The position numbers and the translations under genes were made by a program. Below are positions 33,201-43,812 of a DNA stretch of 64,000 bases, piece by piece; the first letter of the stretch is position 1, and every line of letters begins with the position of its first letter. Origin of the DNA: Plectosphaerella cucumerina (lineage: Eukaryota; Ascomycota; Sordariomycetes; Glomerellales; Plectosphaerellaceae). The notes under the pieces are model-generated. The model was not told the DNA's origin. It searched no databases and was given only the letters and a program-made list of their open reading frames with translations. The stretch lies in the NCBI GenBank assembly GCA_020746995.1, contig JAGPXD010000002.1, positions 62,001-126,000 on the forward strand, in the 5' to 3' direction.

Positions 33201-36200
33201 ACCCAGCCCCATTCGTCGACGAGGTAATGGCAACGAGCAATGAGGGCTCGAGCATAGCCGTTGAAACTTGATTCTTGTCGGTTGTTGGTCTGGTAGAGCT
33301 CGAAAACCCGCCTGATGATAAGCTGGGGCAATGCCCAGCCCTCCATGGCAAGCTCATGTCTTAACCCAGGCATGACCATACCTAAGTCGTCAAACTCACA
33401 CAACGGGAGGAGGACAAAGACGCTCCGCCACAGCTCCTCGAAGACACGAGCGTCAGAGCAGGTTTTGTGCTGCGGCTGAATCAAGACAGAGTAGAGCACA
33501 TCCCAAAATCCACGCCTGGGTATTCGAAGCTTACCCAGGCTTTGCATCAGCAAAACCCAAGCTTGGATGAGGACACTGTCGGGACGGATTCCCCTCTCTC
33601 TGAACGAGAGGGTCTGACAGTCTTCGTAGAAGCTGACAACGTGCTGCGACCCTACCCCGAGAAGCCGGGAGACACACGCCATTGACAAGCGGGCCACGAG
33701 GGATTCCATCCGGGACTGGTCAGAGAAGTCCGCATTGCGGTGCCGACAGATCGTCAAGGTGGAAGTGACAGCTGCCAGACAATGCGATAGGACCTCAATG
33801 GTCACCATCTGGCGAGCACTATCGTCGCAAGTTGAGCCCTCGTCCAGTCGATCTAGGAGGTCGCTCATGGTTTCATGAACACGAGACATGAAGGCACGCA
33901 ACTGAGTTTCATCAGACACAGTGAGGGCGTCCTGAATGTACTTCCAGATGAATGCCGCTGAGGCAGCTGCGTCAATCCGCGGCTCATGGGATGGCCGCGT
34001 GAGATCATCCGAAATGGCGTCCACGAGCAGTCCAAGCTCCGAGGAGACTGTGTCCGTCCACGCTCCCCATCTCAATAGCTGACCATTCACACTGGAGAAG
34101 ACTCTCGGCCGCGTGTGGCTTATTTTTTGTGCCAGAGACGGATCAGTGGAAGCTTGAACACAGCCATTTCCCAGCAGTGTGTCTTCGTGAAAGTATATCC
34201 CCTTCTGCAAAGGGAAGACCTCGAAATGGTGGGTGAATTGCGTGCCATAGGGGCCTAGGCCAGATAGGACATTGTCGGGAAGCTTGTTGCTCTTGATTGT
34301 TTCCGGATGGACCGTGGGCAGCGGGTCATGGACGCTGACATGTTGTGTCGTGGGCAGCGGGTCGTGAGCATGAATATATTGAGCGGATGTCGTGTCAACT
34401 CGAGAGGGCGCTGTGGTCTTTCTCGGGCGAGATTTCCGGAATAGAGCAGGCGGTGGTTCGAACACAGCCGTTGGAGGTCCAAGTACTGACGTGGAGGTAC
34501 TGACGCTGGGAGGTGCCGAAAGCCTGTTGCTGTGGCGATACAGCGTGTCCAGGACCCGTTTCTGTTTGTCGAAAGCAAGCCTCACCGGCTGGCCAGCCGA
34601 GTCGTCCTCGAACTGGGCGGGGCGGGCAATGCTTTTCGTGCGCTTCTGTCTCCTTTGTCTGATGACCGGCTGCCGAGGATTGGGCGGTGCACGATGAGCT
34701 ACCGGGGAGTGGCCTGTTGCGCCCTCTGAGTGACATGACGAGCCGAGGGGCATAGGAAGCCTGGTCCCACTGAGAGAGGGCAGCCGTTGTCGCGAACCAG
34801 AGAGACTTCTGGCCAGAGCCACATTTGAGGTGGAAGCCGCGGCAAGCTTCGGTGGTGTTGGAAGGTGTGCACGGGGCTTGATCCGGCCCTGTTTCCAATC
34901 CAGAAGGCGAGTCCCGGCATCTATCTGGTCTTTCCGGGTGGCGAAAAAAATAGTTTTCCGGGTTGGACTTGATCGTCCTTTGCCTGTCTTGCTTGTGGCT
35001 GTTCGCGCGGCAATCTTCAGGAAGTTTGGCGCGTCCGAATCTATTACATCTAGAATGCCAAGGCGAGGAGCTGGGACACGAGGGAGACGTCTCCGTGGTG
35101 CTTTTGCACGCTTTTGGTGGCCACGGGGCTTTGCTTGAGCAGTTCGGGGGCCGCCTGTGAGACTGCCAGGATCTCGGGTGAGATGACGCGTGATTCTCGA
35201 CTGGGTAAGGCGTTCGGTGTTGCCAACCTTGCGGGATACCTGGCGAGACGGCGAGGATGATGCGCGTTCATCGGGGCTTGCAAGGCCAAGTATGCCATCT
35301 TCCTCGGAGGAGTAGGCAATGTCTCTTGCAACCGGTCTTGCTTCGAGTTGACGGGCAGGCGGAGAGTCAGATTCTGAGCTGTCATCCTCCAGGCCGGACG
35401 CAAAGGTGGGTTCTTGCTGAGGTCGTCGGTTTGCGGTTTTTTTGATAGCAACACCTCGTTTCTGCGTCGAATCGAGCAAGCCATCATGCTGGCGGGCCAG
35501 CTGTTTCTGTTGATGGCGTCCCTGTTCGGTAGCTCTGTCTAGTCGGAAATGAGAGGCGGGAAGAACGCCACGAGCTCTCTGGCGATACTGAATGATGTCT
35601 GATCCGCTCTCTGCAGTGCTGGAACCGTCGTCGTCCGTCGGGTTCTGATCAATCGAGTCCTGCATTGTGAGATCAATCACACCAGCACCGCGCTCTGGGG
35701 TCACGGCCCTCCGAGGTAGATCCACGGCAATCCGCTGCAGTGCGCGGTCTTGCTTTGAAGGAGACGGACTGGGCAGTCCCTCCGAAGCTGTGTCGAGACT
35801 CGGTTCAGTCAACCGAGGCGTGGCGATCTTGCTACGCCGTCGACGTTTGAGAACAAGAGATCCGGTGGGCGGCTGCAGCCTTTTTTTCGAGGCGGTCCTC
35901 TTCGGCTGTCGTAGAATGTCATCGATGGATGGTAGTTCCTCGTCATCGCTTACAACAGGGCTCGTGGGATTTGTGTCATGTGTTGCAGGTGTATTGGAGT
36001 GTCTCGACAAGATTGTGCTCGTGTTCGACGAGGGCGGGAGTTCTCGCAGTGAAGACGGGTCAAAGACGTGTAGGTCTGAGATGCTGTAGGAGCTGCGAGC
36101 GGAACCTCGGGGGGTGGAAGATCTTTCTTCCCAGCCAGCTCCGGAGTCGCCCCCCACGGTGTTCTGGCTCTCTTCCTGGAACTCCCGATCCGGTGACTTC

Positions 36201-36952
36201 TCTTCCCGTGACGGCTGCCCTTGACGACCATTCTCTTCTCGGTACATCCGAACTGGACGAAGTCCATGGTCCTTGAGAGCTTTGGAATATTGAGCGCTTT
36301 CGATGAGATATGGATTCTGCTGGATGGGCTTTCTCGGGCGGAGTGATCGTGAAGTCGCCTGTTTTGTGATCGGATCAGGCGCGACTATACGCGTCGGGCC
36401 AGACGTTTTCGAAGTCGAGAGTGCAGATGGCAGTGTGGGCGAATGCTGCAGTGACAGTTGTGTGGCTTCCTCCCCTCCTTCGTGCGCAACGGGTTGAGGT
36501 CCAAACCCAACGGATTGGCTGTGTCCTCCTGATAAATCGTCGTTGGTATCGAGAAGAGGGTCAGGTGAAGCGTTTCTGTCACCTCCCTGAAATAACCGAG
36601 TCGCAATATTGCCCCGGCTTTTTGCGGGCAGCGCGGAGGCGTATTGTGAATCGAAGAGTTCGTCGGTGTCGGGGAGAGAAGAGAGTGGGGAAGACTGTGG
36701 CAGCGTCTGGTCGACTTCGGCATTCTGCAGGCTATCCGCAATGTTGGGCTGTTCGCGAGGAGAAAGTGGTACGTCCCAGATGTCTCCAGTCTGGACATCT
36801 TCCGTGTTCTGGTGCTGGATCTGATGTGCTCCAGAAGCTTGAGGCAGCTCAGAAGCCAGTCCTTGGCTGGTCAAAGCTTCTCCCTCCTCGTCGTCCTCCT
36901 CATCCTCCGAGTCCTTCACGAATCCCTTTGCCAGCCACTTTGGTTGCGCCAT
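30298..36952 (-). CDS. MMS22: Mus7/MMS22 family replication-repair scaffold
   Basis: Scaffold of the Rtt101/Mms1 cullin ligase pathway (Mus7 in fission yeast) needed when replication forks meet alkylated DNA. Six exons on the minus strand: 36,952-32,446, 32,394-32,222, 32,172-31,999, 31,942-31,808, 31,748-31,568 and 31,505-30,298. They give 2,125 residues with all phases consistent. The N-terminal 900 residues are disordered and acidic (KDSEDEEDDEEGE), rich in Ser/Pro, and include SLRPRKPIQQNPYLIE, the hallmark near the start of fungal Mus7. From about residue 950 the protein becomes helical and hydrophobic through to the end, matching the Mus7/MMS22 domain. The introns are short (49-62 nt) and all lie in the 3' third. 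The exon 5 acceptor at 31,749 is chosen because it keeps phase; a second AG (31,764-31,765) and a third closer to LWLQS are alternatives. Nuclear. The next gene, the AAA protein, lies 258 bp downstream in the same direction. Confidence 0.9.
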
Positions 36953-38628
36953 TGTGGATCATTGCGGTTGACAGGTAAGTCGGTCATTGCCATGTAGAGC
37001 CAATAGACATCTCGATACGTGTATGATGCGGCGATGGAAGGCTGAGTTTGTCGCTGGCAAATAGAGATCTTATAGGGTGGGCGTCAGATCGGCACGGTAC
37101 CAGGCGTACATGTCGATGCGTGCGATAGTGTGTTGTCCTCCTTGAGCTTCGTTTTCCGGGCAGGGGGGTGTACCGTCGGTAGGTACTCGTAGTTCAATCG
37201 TTAATGGTGGGTGGGCCATGAAGTCCCAGAAACCACGGACGCGACGCGACTGATGTAAAGACGGGTGCGGGGGCGCGTGGGCACGGGACTACGCCGCATG
37301 GGAGCGAGATGAGGTAAGCTCTCCCGTCAGGCACAAGCAACCAGGCCGTAGAACTTCCTCGTGCAACCTCGAAATAACCACCGACTTCGGTTCGATCTGT
37401 CAGGCGTCGGCAGGCGCATTGGGTATCGAGCTGGTATCCAGTCAAAAATCACGGACACCCACGGAGTCTTGAATGCACAATGCTCAATCTCAGGAACATT
37501 CTGCCTCTGGGCTTGGCTATTGGTGCTGGGATCTTCATCAGCAAGTCTTCCGATCTGGATCCAATTGTATTATGTCTCCCTGCTAACCAGCCATCTTCGA
37601 GCAGGCTCATTTACCCTGAAGCCCGTACTTGCCGAAGAAGCTCGCCAGCGTAGCTTGGCTGCAGAGAACAAAGCCACGAACCCGCCGACCGACTCCTCCA
37701 AAAATTAGGCATAGCAGAGGCATGAAGCTGGAAGAAGTCAACAGGCCATGAACCAACTCATCTCCATGTGTGTCTTCGACTTGAATGCCATGGTTCCTTC
37801 TCGGCACCATTCGTGATGGCCAATATGCTGCTGCCAACTCGCTGTTACGAGGCAACTTGGGTTTCCAACCACAGATTCGCAACTTGGTCAACTTTCCTAA
37901 CCAAGATGGTGAAACAAACATATGTGGACGGATGTTCTCAGCAAATCAGGCTCGCGATTTTCCCAAGACAATTCATTCATGCAGGGTAGGCTGTTTGCTA
38001 TGGATTCTAAGGTACTTCACAGCCATTAAGCAAGGAGCCCAAGGACAACCAAGACCCAGCACTTGAGGATCCAGGAGACAACCTTCCCATTCAGTACCCG
38101 CAAGTCATCTGTTAGCGCATAAGAACGATAAAATAAGCAGCGCGGTGAAGACCATTGGCAATGGACTTGTTGCCAACGTGTTGAACATTCCAATGTGTGG
38201 CATTCACAGCCATCCTTGAATCGGGACGTATGCGACTCCCGGGACTCACTGCATCAATCAATGCTTGATCGCATTGGTAGGCGCCGCCCTACTGCTGGTA
38301 GCCAATCCGGTGCTCGCAATTACCGAGGCCTGCAGCTCTGCATGCCCGGAATGGTCTGTTCAGTGGCCAGCCAGCCTTAAAGCGGCGGCTCTTTATCGGT
38401 GTCTGCACTGGCGTCCATCTTCCGCTAAGCCATAATCCGGTAAAACCCATGTCCCGGGTTCCATCATACGATCATCCCGAAAAACCCTCTTCCCGAATCT
38501 CCTTCAGCCAAAACCCCCCAAGGCCCAACGCCGCAGCATCTCACGACCTCGCACCATCCTGGAAAGTCTCCAATTGATACCCGACCGACCCCGACCGACC
38601 GATTCTCCTCTTTGACCGATCGCCCACA
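36953..38628. other. Divergent region between MMS22 and COX5 genes
   Basis: Divergent promoters of MMS22 and the COX gene. The middle (about 37,480-38,350) is less G+C-rich than the surroundings and contains only short frames, among them a hydrophobic one at 37,480 (see findings). A CCAAT lies at 38,570-38,574, 55 bp before the COX start codon. No intact gene is supported. Confidence 0.5.
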
Positions 38629-39519
38629 ATGCTCCGAACTCAGGCCTCCTCCCTGCTGCGCGCCGTTCCTCGGCAGCAGCAGGCCATGGTCCTCCGCAGG
38701 GCCGCCACCACCCACGCCATCTCCAACCCTACTCTGGCCAACATCGAGAAGAGGTGGGAGTCTATGCCTCTCCAGGAGCAGGCTGAGCTGTGGATGTCGT
38801 TGAGGGACCGCATGAAGGGCCCCTGGAACGAGCTCACTCTTCAGGAGAAGAAGGCCGGTACGTATCCTGTCCGCGTTGCTCTCGGGTGTCTTCTGTCGGC
38901 AATCAATTCCAATTGCACGGGCGTGTCCCTCAAACTCGGCCACCTCTTTCGAGGCGCGTCAACCCGCAATTGACCGACAAGCGACAACGAGGAGAGCTTC
39001 GCCCATCCTAATTGAGCTTGTCGCGACTCTTGGGCGACGTAGCTGTGCCGGGCGGTGCCACGGGCAGCCCGGGCCAACCTGTTCAGCACCATTCCAGGAT
39101 CATCACGCCACACTTGCGATTGATTCGGAAGGCTGACTTGTTTTGGTTCACTATAGCCTACTGGATCGCCTTCGGTCCCCACGGCCCTCGCGCCCAGGCC
39201 CCTCCCGGTGAGGGCTCCCGCGTCTTCTTCGGAACCGCCATCGCTGTCGGTGCCAGTCTCGCCCTCTTCGGCACCACCCGTCTCTTCGCTGGAAGCCCCC
39301 CGCCCACGATGAACAAGGAGTGGCAGGAGGCTGCCAACGAGAAGCTCGTCGTACGTTTTGCCCGTATTCGCCCGTGGCCTGCCGTGCCGGCACTGGCTTA
39401 TCTGAGCCTACATGCTAACCGTGAATGCTTCCCAGGAACAACGCTCCGACCCCCTCACCGGTATCTCTTCCGACTTCTACACCGGCAAGGGCCAGGTCCA
39501 GTCGCCTCCCAAGCAGTAA
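38629..39519 (+). CDS. cox5: Cytochrome c oxidase subunit, COX5/mammalian COX IV family
   Basis: Nuclear-encoded subunit of respiratory complex IV in the inner mitochondrial membrane. Exons 38,629-38,857, 39,157-39,350 and 39,436-39,519 give 168 residues, normal for the family. The presequence is clear: MLRTQASSLLRAVPRQQQAM, then VLRRAATTHA. The COX IV domain follows, with IEKRWESMPLQEQAELW and LTLQEKKAAYWIAFGPHGPR, the latter joined across intron 1. One membrane helix is visible (VFFGTAIAVGASLALFGTT) with the C-terminal tail in the intermembrane space. Introns have GTACGT donors. Intron 1 is 299 nt, several times longer than any other intron found here. It is divergent from MMS22 and convergent with the branching enzyme gene. 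Confidence 0.93.
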
Positions 39520-39935
39520 GCTGCGGCTCCCTCAGCTTTCTCGATTTGCCGCCGACCGATGCAACCACGTGTGTAAAACTACGTTTAGAAGGAAGTCGAG
39601 ACTTCCCTGGTTACCGGGTCCGGACGAATGCGCCGCCGTTGTGGTTGTAAATAGTGTATTGGAAGAGCTCATTCCCAAGCAATCGTTCCTTTGTCCATCA
39701 TTTAGACTGTGTCCACGTCCATTGATTGTCCCCTCCCATCTTCTGAAGCGAAGTGACAGGCCCAACTTGAGTCTATCAGATTTTGATGCACAGCACAGGC
39801 ATATGAACGGATGAAGCATGCCATCAACAGTCCATGTCAATTTCTACCTAAGGTCCAGCTGAGGCAAATTACATCATCCGGAGCAAGCCATAACCCGGTC
39901 CCTACACTGAGAAAAGGCTGGTGATCCTCTGGCAC
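39520..39935. other. Convergent spacer, COX5 / branching enzyme
   Basis: Contains the 3' UTRs of the two convergent genes; nothing else seen. Confidence 0.5.
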
Positions 39936-42382
39936 TCAAGATTGCTGGGATACTGATGACTCGAGCGCGAGAACAATCGCCGTCCGGCTCGGGATGTAAA
40001 CATGGGTCCAGTTCTTACGTCCGTTCCACTCCATGGGCGTCGTGAAGAAACGAGTCGAGTTCTCGATTCGTCCGTGGCCACCAACATCCTTGTTGTCGGA
40101 GTTGAGAACAATCTTGTAGGTACCCTCAACCTCGACGCCGATACGGTAGTCGCTGTAGCTCTGGCTGGGGTGGAAATTGAAGATGAAGACACAACCGCCG
40201 CGCTCAAAGACGATGAGCTTGTCACCCTCATGCTTGAGAGAGATGTGAGCCTGAGGGGCGTGGAGCCAGCCGTGGTACTCCTCCGTCTTGTTCATGTACT
40301 TGTCGAAGTTGTTGAGGAATTGGTAGCGGAGAAGATGATCCTCCGTCAGGTTGAGTTGGCGGCGGGCGTACCAGAACGAATTCTGGTTGCCTTCGCGAGG
40401 GAAGTCGAGCCATTCTGGGTGTCCAAATTCGTTGCCCTCGAAGTTAAGGTAGCCTTCGCCGCCCAGGCCATGAGTCAGGAGGCGAATCATCTTGTGCAGA
40501 GACATGCCGCGATCAATAACGCCAGTCAGCGGCGTCAAGGTTGACATGTTGGTATACATCTCGGCATCGCAGAGGTGCATCATCAGTGTCTTGTCACCGA
40601 CCAGTCTGGGTACGTTAGCATATTTCCGGGCCGCTTGTCTGGTGAGGACCGCACTCACGCTTGGTCATGACTTTCGCAGTAGGCAATCGTCTTCTCGCCA
40701 TGGCGACGGTTGGTCAGGGTCCAGCAGATGTTGCCAATGTCCCAATCCTCGTCTTGCTGCTCCTTGAGCATCTTGATCCACATGTCTGGAATGGCCATGG
40801 CCAGACGGTAGTCGAAGCCGACGCCGCCCAGTGACAAGGGGAGGCAGAGTGCAGGCATGCCTGAGACGTCCTCGGCTATGGTGATGCTTTCCGGGAACAA
40901 GTCGTGGAGCAGCTGGTTGGCAACCATGAGGTAGACGACGGCCTCTTCGTCAACGTCGGCCCCGAAGTACTCGTGGTAGCCTCCAGAGAACCCGCTGCCA
41001 TGTTGGGTCAGTACATGCGAAGAAGTCAGTTGAGGGAGGAGGTTTCAACTCACGTTCCGATTCCATGGTGGTGGTAGAGCATGCTGGTGACTCCATCGAA
41101 GCGGAACCCATCAAACTGGTACTCATCCATCCAGAAGCGCAGGTTGCTCAACAGGAACCTCAGGACTTCGTGGTGGCCATAGTTGAACAAGCGGCTGTCC
41201 CAGAGCTCGTGGCGGCCACGAGCTCCTTCATGGAAGTATTGATGGTCCGAGCCGTCAAACTCGTTCAGGCCATCGAGCACGTTCTTCGAAGCGTGGCTGT
41301 GCACGACGTCAAGTAGCACGGTGATGCCCATGCTGTGGGCCGTGTCCACAAGCTCCTTGAGGTCCTCGGGAGGGCCGTAGCGGCTGCTTGCGGCGAAGAA
41401 GTTGTTGATCTGGTAGCCGAAGCTGGCATAGTAGGCGTGTTCCATGACAGCCATGAGCTGAATGACATTGTATCCCAGGTCATTGATGCGAGGCAGCATG
41501 TTCTTGGTGAACTCCTTGTACGTTGCGACGCGGAGCTCAGGGGACGAGATGCCCACGTGGGCCTCGTAGACGCGGATACTCTCAGGCTTCTTCGGCCTAG
41601 GGTGCTGGAATTTGTACTTTTCCTGCGGTGGCGGGTTCCAGAACCTGGCGTCATATGCCGGCGAGACGGCCAGATCTTGTGTCACATACTTGATCCATGC
41701 GGGCAAACGGTCAACCCGTTCACCACTGGGCAGCTGGAGGGATATCTGAGGTATCGTTAGTTGCAATGGCCGCTAGACTGAGTTCGACTAATTTACCTTG
41801 ATCTTCGAGTTGTGAGCAATAGCAGGCTGGCCATCCTTGGGCGGCAGAACGATCTCGAAGACGCCGAACTCATTCTTCTTCATGGGATGAGAATCACGGT
41901 TCCAGCCGTCTAAAGGGTGGGTTAGTCAAGCGTCAGGTACATCGGCGGGTCGTGAGGAAACTCACTGAAGTCACCTGTCAGGAAGGCCTGGGTGGCATTT
42001 GGGGCCCATTCGCGATATACGATTTGTCCCTGAGCATCCACGTTGAATCCATAGTGATCGATGCCCTGAGAAACTCATTAGGCCAACGAAGGAAGGTAAG
42101 GGGGTATGAGCGACTGGGTTGGCTTGCCTTGGAGAACTTGTCGAGGCCACCCTCGGTGGTGTTGATCTTGTCGATCCACTCTTGCGCCTTCGAAAACCGT
42201 CTCTTGAAGGCGTCCTGGAAAGGGGACAGCCAGGGGTCAAGCTTGACCACGCCTGCAACTTGTCAGGTTCAGTTCGTCTCAGGTGTCACGAAAAACATAC
42301 CGGTCCCGTCATTGGGAATATCCTCAGCAGTGGCGCTACCATTCGGCGCCAGAGCGTTGGCGGAGTTCTCGATAGCTGACAT
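39936..42382 (-). CDS. GLC3: 1,4-alpha-glucan (glycogen) branching enzyme
   Basis: GH13 enzyme that transfers an alpha-1,4 segment to a C6 hydroxyl, creating glycogen branches in the cytosol. Seven exons: 42,382-42,301, 42,252-42,128, 42,065-41,966, 41,909-41,797, 41,745-41,054, 40,994-40,659 and 40,605-39,936, giving 705 residues, the expected size. The N-terminal CBM48 is visible as [20 protein letters not shown], completed across intron 3. Catalytic residues are present: DVVHSH (286-291), nucleophile Asp357 in FRFDGVTSM, acid/base Glu412 in IAEDVSGMP and Asp481 in [24 protein letters not shown] and the C-terminal all-beta domain complete the enzyme. Intron 2 starts with GC rather than GT. 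The gene is divergent from ClpX; a TATA-like stretch and AGGGG stress elements lie upstream. Confidence 0.95.
42066..42127 (-). other. GC-AG intron 2 of the branching enzyme gene
   Basis: On the minus strand the exon ends in CCAAG and the intron begins GCAAGC and ends CTCAG (62 nt). Both flanks are fixed by conserved protein sequence ([14 protein letters not shown]) and by phase, and no in-phase GT donor is available. Confidence 0.8.
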
Positions 42383-43812
42383 GATGACAGCGGAGGCGGT
42401 CGTGGCTACGAGATGAAATTGCGAGAGAACCACGTCGGTCGGTTCGAGTGCTTTGCGATGAGAACTTGTAATGGACGAACTGCGAAGAGGGGCGGAGGTG
42501 ATGGTTTTGTTGGGAGAAGCAATGAGGTTGGAGACGAAAGGTGGTGAGGAGACGATGAATGGGCTGCGATGAGCGCTGCGAGCTGGGTGTGAATTCGAAC
42601 CAGGGGGTGATATATGTACTGGGTATCAAGCGACCGAACAGGAGGAGACTTCAATTGGCCTGGCCTGGTCACGTCTTGGAGCTTCTGCAATCTCTGCAAT
42701 CCCGGGTAGCTACCTGGTACCTGCTACTGATAGGTAGAACTGTATTGCCACCACGAGGAAGGAAGGGAGGAGTCGGGATACGTCTGGGGACACTTGGTGC
42801 TAGCGAACGGCACCGTGGGTGCGTGCCCCCTGCAAGAAGCTGTGTCTGGACATTCAGCTGCTACGATGACGTCGGAAAGACCGCAGGGCCCCCCGATTGA
42901 ATTTGGACGAGAATAAGCCCTGACTGCGGCGGCTGTCCGCCATCTCGTACCTTACCTCGCTCGTCTGCCATCCCAGCCTCTTGTTTGCATTCCGCAGCCG
43001 TGCACGAGTTTTGAACGCTGCCGATTCAACGTCTCCAATGATCCCCCTCTTCACGAGCGTCTCGACTGCAGTGACTCTCCCCCAGCACTCGTCGTCAGTC
43101 GTTGTCGCGGTGGCAACTGGAATGCGGGTTCCAGGTGGCCGGCAATTCGCTCATTTCTCGTCATGGCCTGGGCAAGCCTGAGAGGAGACGCGGGAGCTAT
43201 GGGCAGGCAAAGTGGGCTGCTTCACTAGCGCTGGCTGGGGTGGAAGTAAGTATTTGTACGAAGAAAGTGCCTGCCCCTCATTGCATTGGCGGGAGCCATC
43301 AGCACACCTTCCTTGCGCTGTGCTAACAATGGAAAAGTACTTGAACCGGGCTTAAGTACCTGTCACACCTGCCGCCCCGCGCTTTTTCTCGTGAAAAGGA
43401 GAAACTTGGAATTCCGAGGAGGGGTTACACAGTGTTGTTTTTGCCTTCTTGGCTCGGGGTGTCCCGTAGGTTCTCACATCAGATTCAATACGCGTCCGGT
43501 GTGTCTTGGTAGTGCTGTGGTACTTAATACCAGATTCCTGGGCACCGCAGGCAGGCAGGCAGGCAACTGACGGGAGCCCGAGGTGGAAGGTAGTGCGGGC
43601 CGCCGTGGCCGGAGCTCCCCGCATCAGCTCTTATCAGCTCATCCTAGCGAACGTCGGTGACACACCAGCCTCGCCGATCGACTGCCGACCAGCCTCCGGC
43701 TTCAACATCACCTGTTGCGAATGCCCTTCGGTACCTCGGCTTATCCTTGACTTCGCCTTATCTCGGACGGCAGCTATACAAGCTCGCTGTCCTTGAAGCT
43801 GCTGCCGACAGG
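42383..43812. other. Divergent promoter region, branching enzyme / ClpX
   Basis: Contains the upstream sequences of both genes. Short overlapping frames only; no domain or RNA gene recognised. A CAGG/GGCA repeat of about four units (CAGGCAGGCAGGCAGGCAAC) lies around 43,549-43,567. Confidence 0.5.
42602..42619 (-). promoter_or_regulatory. STRE-like and TATA-like elements upstream of the branching enzyme gene
   Basis: An AGGGG stress-response-type element (42,602-42,606) is followed by TATATG, about 220-235 bp upstream of the start codon at 42,382; another AGGGG lies near 42,488. Glycogen genes in Neurospora are known to use STRE sites; their function here is inferred from sequence only. Confidence 0.3.

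Noticed and set aside
38858..39156. snoRNA inside the long COX5 intron
   Set aside because: A TGATGAT-like box appears only on the antisense strand and no matching D box or guide arrangement was found.
42590..42602. tRNA B-box-like GGTTCGAATTC on the minus strand
   Set aside because: No A-box or cloverleaf can be formed upstream; the sequence belongs to the branching enzyme promoter.
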